Shown piece after piece: positions 22,062-27,975 of a stretch of DNA of 33,765 nucleotides. The number at the start of each line of letters is the position of its first letter. Within the stretch, counting starts at the first letter, position 1. This stretch comes from a virus. Location: IMG/VR virus record IMGVR_UViG_3300043449_000761, positions 1 to 33,765 of that record. The stretch is one strand, 5' to 3'. Made by a program: the position numbers and the translations under genes. The notes below the pieces were generated by a model that was given only the letters and a program-made list of their open reading frames with translations, was not told where the DNA came from and ran no database searches.

Positions 22062-23089
22062 ATCTCGAAGATATCGAAGACGCGCAAGACCTTCTTGCCT
22101 ATGATGACCTCGTTCTGACCATCGAAAGCACACGCGACCTCCGCAGTGGGGAAGTGCCTGACTCGATTAAGTTACAGAAAGCCTATATAAAAGGATCATT
22201 CCCTATGAGGCACGAACCCGACAGAGGCTACCTCTTTGTCTCCTCTGCTTGGGTGAAGGAACAAAATATAGAGGAGATGATAACTAAATTGAAAAAGACC
22301 ACGCGCTACGTCACGACCAAGCCAAAGAACATTTTCAAAGGAACAGGCCTCACTTCTACACCTGAGAACCCTGCAGTACGCTCCTGCCTTATATTTGATC
22401 TGCATAGAGCCAACGCAATAACCCATGTTCCTGCCCGAAAGAAACCCAGAGGATGGAGAGCGAAAGAACTGCACAATGAGGCCATAGAATTCGCCTTGAA
22501 AAAGATGCGTGAGACAGGCCACCTCCAACTGACGTACAACAAACGAGCAACGCCCGAACTCCAAGAGTATTTCGATTATGCCAACGACTGTATGCAGGAA
22601 GCCTATGAACTCTACGCCGACTGCTACCAAATGATGCTGAACAACAGGCTACCCCGCAAACCAAGACACCTGCCTAACACAGTGCCCGGCAACAGATCCA
22701 AATTCGCGGACCAATATAAAGCGGAATCCATCCGGTGTCAGGGCGTTGATGCGTTACTGTCCAAAGAGCTGAGACTGTTCTACGAGACCGATGTGGATAA
22801 GTACGTCATGCGTGATGGTGCTCCACACAAAGTGGTGGACTACTACAGACCCACAGAGCCTCCTGTGGCGTGGCTTGGTAAAGCCGTAATCCGTGATAAA
22901 TACACGCAGGTCTATATAAAGCTGGCTTGTCTGACGCATGAGTATGCTGACGCGCTCAAGGAGTCGACGGGTGTGGAGATCACCGACCTGAGGTACATGC
23001 AGGACGAGCGGTATAAGGGCAAGGTGAACACTACAATCGGTGGACACAAGTGCCGGTGTGCCAAGTTTGAATTCAGCAGGAGTAATTGA
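22058..23089 (+). CDS. Unknown 343-aa protein
   Basis: 343 residues starting MNLEDIEDAQDLLAYDDLVL, with GGA seven bases upstream. It is mixed helix and strand, rather basic, and has no membrane span. Segments that stand out: FDLHRANAITHVPARKKPRG, ELHNEAIEFALKKMRETGHL, a Cys-containing helical part (YANDCMQEAYELYADCYQMM) and a C-terminal KCRCAKF. It follows the candidate origin region and comes before a 75-aa gene. Its place suggests replication or regulation, but I see no known catalytic motif. Confidence 0.75.
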   Translation: MNLEDIEDAQDLLAYDDLVLTIESTRDLRSGEVPDSIKLQKAYIKGSFPMRHEPDRGYLFVSSAWVKEQNIEEMITKLKKTTRYVTTKPKNIFKGTGLTSTPENPAVRSCLIFDLHRANAITHVPARKKPRGWRAKELHNEAIEFALKKMRETGHLQLTYNKRATPELQEYFDYANDCMQEAYELYADCYQMMLNNRLPRKPRHLPNTVPGNRSKFADQYKAESIRCQGVDALLSKELRLFYETDVDKYVMRDGAPHKVVDYYRPTEPPVAWLGKAVIRDKYTQVYIKLACLTHEYADALKESTGVEITDLRYMQDERYKGKVNTTIGGHKCRCAKFEFSRSN

Positions 23090-23090
23090 G

Positions 23091-23318
23091 ATGGATGAGT
23101 ACACAGAACACACCATGCGGTTGATTAATACGATTCTTGCGAACGGCGGGGAAGGCTCGTCAATGCACGAATGGAGTGGGGACACATACATTCCGCTCTT
23201 GGTGTTGAAATACAAACCGTATAAAAAGCACCCGAGGTACTGGAAGAACACTCGGATCAACAACGGGTATGGGGTCTATATCTGGCACTGCGTGTTCAGA
23301 CCTGAACGGACAAAGTAA
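23091..23318 (+). CDS. Unknown 75-aa protein
   Basis: 75 residues starting MDEYTEHTMRLINTILANGG at the ATG two bases after the 343-aa stop. It has SMHEWSGDTYIPLLVLKYKP and WHCVFRPERTK at the end. There is no membrane span. The stop codon TAA lies inside palindrome copy 3 (23315-23329), so the end of this gene and the operator-like site share bases. Function unknown. Confidence 0.65.
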   Translation: MDEYTEHTMRLINTILANGGEGSSMHEWSGDTYIPLLVLKYKPYKKHPRYWKNTRINNGYGVYIWHCVFRPERTK

Positions 23319-23329
23319 CACGGTGTTAC
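23315..23329. promoter_or_regulatory. Palindrome GTAACACGGTGTTAC, copy 3
   Basis: Same arms as copies 1 and 2 with G as the centre. It overlaps the stop codon of the 75-aa gene and stands ~60 bases before the promoter at 23390. Confidence 0.7.
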
Positions 23330-23335
23330 AAAGCC

Positions 23336-23364
23336 GGGAACGGGTCTCACATGAGGCCCTTCCC
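23336..23364 (+). promoter_or_regulatory. Long hairpin between palindrome 3 and promoter 23390
   Basis: GGGAA, a bulged C, GGGTCTC, loop ACAT, GAGGCCC and TTCCC pair over about twelve positions (one wobble). It is followed by AAAACC and a pyrimidine-rich stretch rather than a clean T-run. It may act as a weak terminator that insulates the promoter that follows. Confidence 0.5.
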
Positions 23365-23389
23365 AAAACCATCTTTCCCTTTACAACCC

Positions 23390-23417
23390 TTGACATGGAT
23401 CGCCCCTCTAGTATAAT
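23390..23417 (+). promoter_or_regulatory. Consensus sigma70 promoter P1
   Basis: Perfect TTGACA (23390-23395), 16-base spacer, perfect TATAAT (23412-23417). It drives the ~100-base leader and the gene cluster starting at 23522. It is the strongest promoter-like sequence in the window. Palindrome copy 4 lies downstream at 23467. Confidence 0.9.
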
Positions 23418-23466
23418 AGACAGCGTGGGGGCAGTCCGGCCTGTGTGATTCCGGCCCCTGCATAAC

Positions 23467-23481
23467 GTAACACGGTGTTAC
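23467..23481. promoter_or_regulatory. Palindrome GTAACACGGTGTTAC, copy 4, in the P1 leader
   Basis: It stands 49 bases after the -10 box of P1 and 40 bases before the first gene. The surrounding AACGTA...TACGAAC is shared with copy 5. A bound protein here would block transcription elongation, or the sequence would act in the RNA leader as a stem. Confidence 0.8.
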
Positions 23482-23521
23482 GAACGGCACTTCAAGCCCG
23501 TTAGCTTGATAGGAGATTGTT

Positions 23522-23827
23522 ATGAAGTTCAATGCTGTTTGCATTCTTATGGATGGCGCTAGTGGCGTCTATATTCCGCGTGATTTTGCCGAGGGCTACA
23601 CCATGTCTCGATGGGGACTTGATCCTGAGTCATGGGAGGTCAAGACCTGCCTTGAGGGGCCAGAGGCCGAGGGCTATTGGGATGCGTGGGTTGAGATCCT
23701 CGAACGTGCTGAGTTCCACGATAACGGCAATGTGTGGCGGTTGCATCAAGACGGTGACTTGTGGGCTATCTGCGAGGAACTAATGACCGACTACGAGCGT
23801 GAAAACTTTTTTGGTTTGGAGGTGTGA
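23522..23827 (+). CDS. Unknown 101-aa protein, first gene of the P1 unit
   Basis: 101 residues starting MKFNAVCILMDGASGVYIPR with AGGAG upstream. It has acidic and aromatic stretches: DPESWEVKTCLEGPEAEGYW, DAWVEILERAEFHDNGNVWR and LHQDGDLWAICEELMTDYER. The ending pattern (GPEAxGYW, WRLHQDGDLWA) occurs in small phage and plasmid proteins of unknown role. It is followed after one base by the 55-aa gene. No known catalytic motif is visible. Confidence 0.7.
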   Translation: MKFNAVCILMDGASGVYIPRDFAEGYTMSRWGLDPESWEVKTCLEGPEAEGYWDAWVEILERAEFHDNGNVWRLHQDGDLWAICEELMTDYERENFFGLEV

Positions 23828-23828
23828 G

Positions 23829-23996
23829 ATGGAATTCGATAACGAAATTCAGATGTGGCTCGACGCGGGTGCTATCACTCGCGCTCAGGCTATCAAGTTC
23901 CAGTTAAACGCGGAGAAGATTGCGGAACTGAAAAAGCAGATTCGCGAGACTCGCCCGTGGCAGTGGATTGAACCGCCTTTAGGCTTGGAGGATTGA
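23829..23996 (+). CDS. Unknown 55-aa helical protein
   Basis: 55 residues: MEFDNEIQMWLDAGAITRAQ, AIKFQLNAEKIAELKKQIRE, ending in PWQWIEPPLGLED. It is acidic and helical. The ATG is one base after the upstream stop; the only ribosome-binding site is a GAGGTGTGAG stretch inside the end of the previous gene. Function unknown. Confidence 0.65.
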   Translation: MEFDNEIQMWLDAGAITRAQAIKFQLNAEKIAELKKQIRETRPWQWIEPPLGLED

Positions 23997-23999
23997 GAG

Positions 24000-24287
24000 A
24001 TGGAAATTATCAGCAATGGTGTAGCGCGTGAGTTGGTTCCCTTTGAGTATCTGCCTGAGAAGGCACAGCGTGAGGTTCGAGAGAACTACGAGAACGCACC
24101 TTATATGGATTGGGTTCGATATAAGGGGCAATGGTATTGCCCAGAGGATTTCATGGTTGCGCCCCAACCCTTGCGAGATGCAGGGTGGGATGGCTACGCC
24201 TCAGACACATTCTTTAGTGGGGTAGTCGTGCGCTATGTGGACGGTGACTACGATGGGCGTCTGGTGTTCGGTCGGTATTTTTCTTGA
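24000..24287 (+). CDS. Unknown 95-aa protein
   Basis: 95 residues starting MEIISNGVARELVPFEYLPE with GGAGG eight bases upstream. It has YENAPYMDWVRYKGQWYCPE and VRYVDGDYDGRLVFGRYFS. It looks like a small compact, strand-rich domain. Part of the P1 gene string; no recognised family. Confidence 0.65.
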   Translation: MEIISNGVARELVPFEYLPEKAQREVRENYENAPYMDWVRYKGQWYCPEDFMVAPQPLRDAGWDGYASDTFFSGVVVRYVDGDYDGRLVFGRYFS

Positions 24288-24295
24288 GGTGTGAG

Positions 24296-24583
24296 ATGAA
24301 CTACGAAATCAAACAAGTTAAGTCGCAGAGTGCGTACGAGTGGAACTATGAGAATGGTGCTGTGGTGTTGGTGTCCTACACCACGCCTGTCGCTGTCTAT
24401 GTTCCGGGTGATGGGTTCATCGAGACCAATCAGAAGTTCTCTCGAACCACGAGTAAGCATATTAACCAGTGGAAAAACAGGCACGGCGTGACTCAGGCTC
24501 GGACTGTGCCTCAAGAAGAAATTAAAGGTTGGGTTGTGTTGCTCTCCACTCAGGAGATGCAACGTACTACGGTAGTACGTTAG
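24296..24583 (+). CDS. Unknown 95-aa protein with a palindrome in its last codons
   Basis: 95 residues starting MNYEIKQVKSQSAYEWNYEN with GAGGTG upstream. The sequence is strand-rich (GAVVLVSYTTPVAVYVPGDG) and ends with a basic part and QRTTVVR. The last seven codons and the stop spell out a 21-base palindrome (24561-24581), which is why the C-terminal residues have little freedom. No family recognised. Confidence 0.65.
   Translation: MNYEIKQVKSQSAYEWNYENGAVVLVSYTTPVAVYVPGDGFIETNQKFSRTTSKHINQWKNRHGVTQARTVPQEEIKGWVVLLSTQEMQRTTVVR
24561..24581. promoter_or_regulatory. Variant palindrome at the end of the 24296 gene
   Basis: Arms AACGTACTAC and GTAGTACGTT around a central G: ten-base perfect arms. 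It shares the outer six bases (AACGTA) and inner two (AC) per arm with palindrome copy 2, differing only at the seventh and eighth positions. It may be a second operator class, bound by the same or a related protein, placed inside a gene. Confidence 0.6.
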
Positions 24584-24613
24584 GAGGTGGTCATGTACGA
24601 GGTGGTCATGTAC
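24584..24613 (+). repeat. Tandem duplication of an RBS and start codon
   Basis: The 15-base unit GAGGTGGTCATGTAC occurs twice in direct contact. Each copy contains a ribosome-binding site and an ATG, in the same frame, so the next gene has two possible starts five codons apart. Confidence 0.9.
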
Positions 24614-24967
24614 GAAGTTAATGGTTGGTGGAAGTATGCCGAGCAGGACCATTGGAAGACGGGGTGCGACCCGGACTCAGGCTACTCGTTCAGTGGGGAT
24701 GACCGCATCTATGCGCTGAGTATTTCTGAGATGTTGCAGAAGTTACGAGGTTTCGTAGGTGTAGACGATGACTATGAGATCGAACTCGATGCCTGTGATG
24801 AGGACGGGCGTGTGGATATTAGTGTGATGGAGACTAACGATAGCTATACACCTACGCCTAGGCAGATTGAGGAGTGGAAGCGGGGCGAGTTGGCACTGTG
24901 GTACTCAACGTATACGTTCGATGTTAAGGAAGTAACGCGTAAGCAAGTGAGGTTGCGTGATGAGTAA
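24593..24967 (+). CDS. Unknown 124-aa protein with duplicated start
   Basis: 124 residues from the first ATG at 24593 (SD GGAGG), or 119 from the second at 24608 (SD GAGG). The N-terminus reads MYEVVMYEVNGWWKYAEQDH as a result of the duplication. It is acidic, with GFVGVDDDYEIELDACDEDG and a C-terminus that is Arg/Lys-rich (VKEVTRKQVRLRDE). It overlaps the next 58-aa gene by eight bases. No family recognised. Confidence 0.65.
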   Translation: MYEVVMYEVNGWWKYAEQDHWKTGCDPDSGYSFSGDDRIYALSISEMLQKLRGFVGVDDDYEIELDACDEDGRVDISVMETNDSYTPTPRQIEEWKRGELALWYSTYTFDVKEVTRKQVRLRDE

Positions 24968-25136
24968 GGAAGATTTGATTAATTCTCTGCGGTGCGGGTT
25001 GTTCGCATCCCGTCCCTCTATTGAGGAAGCGTATGACTATGCGCTTGATGTGTTAGGGCGTGATGTGCAAGCGATGACCGCTATCCATGTCCTGATGAAT
25101 GCGATTGCTGACCAGATTGAGGAGGAAGAAGTATGA
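24960..25136 (+). CDS. Unknown 58-aa helical protein
   Basis: A complete 58-residue frame, MSKEDLINSLRCGLFASRPS and then EAYDYALDVLGRDVQAMTA, ending ADQIEEEEV. It overlaps both neighbours (eight bases upstream; ATGA with the gene after it). It is acidic and helical. This strong overlap pattern supports a real gene of the P1 unit. Function unknown. Confidence 0.65.
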   Translation: MSKEDLINSLRCGLFASRPSIEEAYDYALDVLGRDVQAMTAIHVLMNAIADQIEEEEV

Positions 25137-25357
25137 AAATGCAGAGTGATTCCAAACGTATGTATAAGTCAGGCCGTAGGCAGAAGCCTCCATCTGTGGG
25201 TAAGTCTCGATACCTTGTCTCTGTCTGGTTGGATGACCAGAACGCATGGCTTGAGGACATTCACTTCCGTTATATCGAGGATGCCGAAGTGCATGCGGCT
25301 CGGTGGGGGCGCTTATATGGCGCAACCGTAACGCAGATTACACAGGTAGAGGTGTGA
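25133..25357 (+). CDS. Unknown 74-aa protein
   Basis: 74 residues starting MKMQSDSKRMYKSGRRQKPP, basic at the N-terminus, then a compact part (YLVSVWLDDQNAWLEDIHFR, and DAEVHAARWGRLYGATVTQI). The ATGA overlap with the gene before suggests coupling. It might be a small RNA- or DNA-binding protein judging by the Lys/Arg-rich start; this is only a guess. Confidence 0.65.
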   Translation: MKMQSDSKRMYKSGRRQKPPSVGKSRYLVSVWLDDQNAWLEDIHFRYIEDAEVHAARWGRLYGATVTQITQVEV

Positions 25358-25358
25358 G

Positions 25359-25631
25359 ATGCCGAGTTATGAGGAGCGGATGACGACTAACCCTGACGGG
25401 CATTTGTTCGTTGACTTCATCTTCAAGCGTTCAGCGTATGCGTTTACTGTGGAGAAGGATGGGGAACACGCGTGGTATATGTGCCCAATCACTAAGAAGT
25501 ATCCGTATGAGGAGTATGGGGATATGTGGAGAGACTTAGGTGAGGACCGGCACGTACCCCGATGCCTTATCAAACGCGCTAAGGAGATGGTCCCTGTGCT
25601 TTTAATTGCCTTGAATAAGGAGGAGAAATGA
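25359..25631 (+). CDS. Unknown 90-aa protein
   Basis: 90 residues starting MPSYEERMTTNPDGHLFVDF. It has FKRSAYAFTVEKDGEHAWYM and a C-terminal amphipathic helix (IKRAKEMVPVLLIALNKEEK). It begins one base after the upstream stop, with GAGGTGTGAG before it, and overlaps the next start by four bases. Not recognised. Confidence 0.65.
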   Translation: MPSYEERMTTNPDGHLFVDFIFKRSAYAFTVEKDGEHAWYMCPITKKYPYEEYGDMWRDLGEDRHVPRCLIKRAKEMVPVLLIALNKEEK

Positions 25632-26074
25632 ACATATTCGTACTGGACGCTAGACCTGCGTGGGCCGCGAGTTACCACTGTGATAAGCACGTATCCAAGA
25701 TGATACTTGAGTCAGCGCAGATGTTATCCACTGTGCTAGGTGGATCTTACAAGCCCACTCATGCCAATCATCCTTGTACCCTGTGGGTAGGTGCGTCACA
25801 GTCCAACGCAATGTGGTTGGTTCAACTTGCCTACTACCTTAATGCCGAGTGGAAGACGCGGTATGGGCATGACAGGGACCACAAGTCTATCGCTGTAATT
25901 GATGAGGTCGCTGTTACGACCAAGCTGTTTGCTCTGCCCGATGCAGGTCTCACACCCTTCGCTCTGGCTATGCCAGATGAGTATAAGCAGGACGATCCAG
26001 TAGCGTCCTATCGTGCCTATTACAAGAGCAAGACGTTTGCTTCATGGCGCAATGGCGCGCCGAGTTGGTGGTAA
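25628..26074 (+). CDS. Conserved phage protein with HCDKHV motif
   Basis: 148 residues. It starts MNIFVLDARPAWAASYHCDK and continues HVSKMILESAQMLSTVLGG, then THANHPCTLWVGASQSNAMW, LTPFALAMPDEYKQDDPVAS and YYKSKTFASWRNGAPSWW. I recognise this as a protein type common in tailed phages, with a conserved YHCDKHVxKM block and Met/Pro/Asp-Glu motif (AMPDEYK). Its role is not known to me; the His/Cys/Asp block could bind a metal. It overlaps the upstream gene by four bases. Confidence 0.8.
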   Translation: MNIFVLDARPAWAASYHCDKHVSKMILESAQMLSTVLGGSYKPTHANHPCTLWVGASQSNAMWLVQLAYYLNAEWKTRYGHDRDHKSIAVIDEVAVTTKLFALPDAGLTPFALAMPDEYKQDDPVASYRAYYKSKTFASWRNGAPSWW

Positions 26075-26089
26075 TTTAAGGAGATAGAT

Positions 26090-26791
26090 ATGAACAGAGA
26101 AAGAGCTCGATACAAGATTTACCCGGCTGAGACATTGGCTAGGTTGTTACACCCAAGCTATCAGATGCACATTCCCAAGGCGCATAAGGGTTGTAGGCTG
26201 ACAGCTATGTCGGCGTACTCACACCCGGCACTGGTCGATACCTTGAGCAAGGTTAATCGAGAGAAGTTGTACCGCATGATGCGCGATGACTTCCCAGTGG
26301 GCAAGGTTATCGAGGGAACGGGTTTCAAGGTTCCTTATCGCCATCGTAGTCGATCAACTGATGCTTTGTTTGTGTGCGTCATTGCGGGTGAGTTCAAGCG
26401 TCTAGAGCAGAAGGTATCTTCTGACCGCGAGACTGTCCTCGTTCGTAGGTTCAACCCTGAGAAGTTCAGCCAGTGGATACAGAATAAGTGGAACCCATCT
26501 ACGCAAGAATGGGAACCCGCGCCTTTGGAGGAGCAGGTGCTTCACTACATGAAGAATGCGACCGACGAGGTAAAGCCTGTCTACAAAGATCGGCTGACCA
26601 AAGCTGAGATAACCAAGCTGTCGCTGTTGCATTTGGTTGAGCCCGGAACTTATGTCGAGGGTCTTGGTGGGGTGCAGATGAATGCGCGATACGAGACCTA
26701 CAGCGATCAGGAAGGTAGGTTGCGAGGCCAAAAAGTCCCGAACGAGCGGGTGTATTTCATTCAGGGAGGTAAAAGTGAAGGCGTATCATAG
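26090..26791 (+). CDS. Unknown 233-aa protein
   Basis: 233 residues starting MNRERARYKIYPAETLARLL with AAGGAG upstream. Basic throughout, with HKGCRLTAMSAYSHPALVDT, KVIEGTGFKVPYRHRSRSTD, VLVRRFNPEKFSQWIQNKWN and a C-terminal LRGQKVPNERVYFIQGGKSE. No known domain was recognised. It is the last large gene of the P1 string and overlaps the next gene by 17 bases. A nucleic-acid-related role is possible from charge only. Confidence 0.7.
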   Translation: MNRERARYKIYPAETLARLLHPSYQMHIPKAHKGCRLTAMSAYSHPALVDTLSKVNREKLYRMMRDDFPVGKVIEGTGFKVPYRHRSRSTDALFVCVIAGEFKRLEQKVSSDRETVLVRRFNPEKFSQWIQNKWNPSTQEWEPAPLEEQVLHYMKNATDEVKPVYKDRLTKAEITKLSLLHLVEPGTYVEGLGGVQMNARYETYSDQEGRLRGQKVPNERVYFIQGGKSEGVS

Positions 26792-26963
26792 GGAGATCCA
26801 CAAGCTCGCATCCGCGCATGGGTGCGAGGTGGAGAGAGGTGCGAAGCACTTCAAACTCACAAGAGTAGGTAAGGTGGTAGCTACTGCCTCGGTGTCCCCG
26901 AGTTGCTATCACGCGGTCAAGAATCTCAAGAGGGATCTGGGCCGTATACAAGGGTTGACATAA
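26775..26963 (+). CDS. HicA-like small protein, 62 aa
   Basis: 62 residues from a GTG at 26775, which has GGGAGG six bases before it (a longer frame starts inside the preceding gene). The sequence (KAYHREIHKLASAHGCEVER, GAKHFKLTRVGKVVATASV, YHAVKNLKRDLGRI) has the order of HicA toxins: an N-terminal helix, Gly-Cys/Trp, a basic-His-Phe block, a strand, and a final LKRDLG helix. HicA proteins are small RNA-binding RNases. No HicB-like antitoxin is seen. Call by pattern only; the -35 box of P2 lies inside its last codons. Confidence 0.45.
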   Translation: MKAYHREIHKLASAHGCEVERGAKHFKLTRVGKVVATASVSPSCYHAVKNLKRDLGRIQGLT

Positions 26964-26982
26964 ACCCCTAGTGTAGTAGAAT
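26955..26982 (+). promoter_or_regulatory. Sigma70-type promoter P2
   Basis: TTGACA (26955-26960), 16-base spacer, TAGAAT (26977-26982). Its -35 box overlaps the stop region of the preceding gene. It precedes the ATPase/VWA cassette. Spacing and following leader mirror P1 at 23390. Confidence 0.85.
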
Positions 26983-27036
26983 ATTGTCTGGGGGTTATCC
27001 CCGTCCCGGCAGGTTGTCCTGCTTGTAACTAATAAC

Positions 27037-27051
27037 GTAACACGGTGTTAC
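27037..27051. promoter_or_regulatory. Palindrome GTAACACGGTGTTAC, copy 5, in the P2 leader
   Basis: 54 bases downstream of the -10 box of P2 and 15 bases before the first gene start. It shares the extended context AACGTAACAC and GTGTTACGAAC with copy 4. The layout (promoter, structured leader, palindrome, RBS) matches P1. Confidence 0.8.
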
Positions 27052-27066
27052 GAACTGGAGATTAGC

Positions 27067-27954
27067 ATGAACGCTATCGTTTCTTTCCCGGCTACTAAAG
27101 TAGCTACGCTGTCATCGTCTGCCATTCTGGTTGAGCTCAACATCGGTTGCCCGACCTTCACCAAGCGAGATAAAAAAACGCAGGAGGAGGTGCTACTCGC
27201 TAAGGGTGCTCGCTCAAAAGCGGCTGACGTTAATAAGATCCTCTTGCCTGAGTGCAAGGAGTTGGATGCGGTGAGCAAGTTCGCGGCATTGGTTCGCACA
27301 TGGCATAACGGCAGGACTCTGCCTTGGAGCAACAAGGGCCCTCGCCTCTTGCCGGGTCCGATCATGTTCGATTACAAGACTCAGGTCAGTCAGTATCGGC
27401 AGGACTTCTTTACGCTTCGAGATCAATTCCTGCTTGCGTATCCACAAGCTATTCAGACTGCCGCGTTTGGTACGGGTGGGTTTTTCGACCGCAATGACTA
27501 CGCATCTGTCGATGAGGTCAGCGAGAAGTTCTCGTTCAATATCCACTTCTCTCCTCTGCCTGAGGCGGGTGACTTCCGTCTGGATATCGGGACGCAGGGC
27601 CTTGAGGAACTTCGTAAGGAGTACGAAGCGAATGCCAACCGCATGCTAGGCGGTGTGATGCAGGAGATGTGGGATCGGATGCACGACTCTCTTACTACGC
27701 TATCCAATCAATTCCGTATTGAGCAGGATGGTACGAAGGGTAAGCTGTATCAGGCGACCATCGACGCGGCGTTGGAGATGTGTGATCTGTTGGAGAAATT
27801 CAATCCGACTAACGACGAGGACTTGGACAAGGCTCGTCGGGATCTCAAGATGACCCTGCAGGGTATCGACCTTGCCGAGGTTAAGAAGTACCCCGAGGTG
27901 CGTAAAGGCGTTAAGACCGAACTCGACGCAATCCTCAGCAAGCTGAACTTTTAA
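27067..27954 (+). CDS. DUF3150-like protein
   Basis: 295 residues. It starts MNAIVSFPATKVATLSSSAI, then LVELNIGCPTFTKRDKKTQE, and contains NKILLPECKELDAVSKFAAL, RTWHNGRTLPWSNKGPRLLP and a long helical C-terminal half (GVMQEMWDRMHDSLTTLSNQ, then LYQATIDAALEMCDLLEKFN). Length and layout match DUF3150, a family I recall in phages beside MoxR and VWA genes, of unknown function. GGAG stands before the ATG. It is the first gene of the P2 unit, 21 bases before the AAA+ gene. Probable partner or substrate adaptor of the ATPase. Confidence 0.65.
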   Translation: MNAIVSFPATKVATLSSSAILVELNIGCPTFTKRDKKTQEEVLLAKGARSKAADVNKILLPECKELDAVSKFAALVRTWHNGRTLPWSNKGPRLLPGPIMFDYKTQVSQYRQDFFTLRDQFLLAYPQAIQTAAFGTGGFFDRNDYASVDEVSEKFSFNIHFSPLPEAGDFRLDIGTQGLEELRKEYEANANRMLGGVMQEMWDRMHDSLTTLSNQFRIEQDGTKGKLYQATIDAALEMCDLLEKFNPTNDEDLDKARRDLKMTLQGIDLAEVKKYPEVRKGVKTELDAILSKLNF

Positions 27955-27975
27955 TTACAACTAGGAGATTACACC

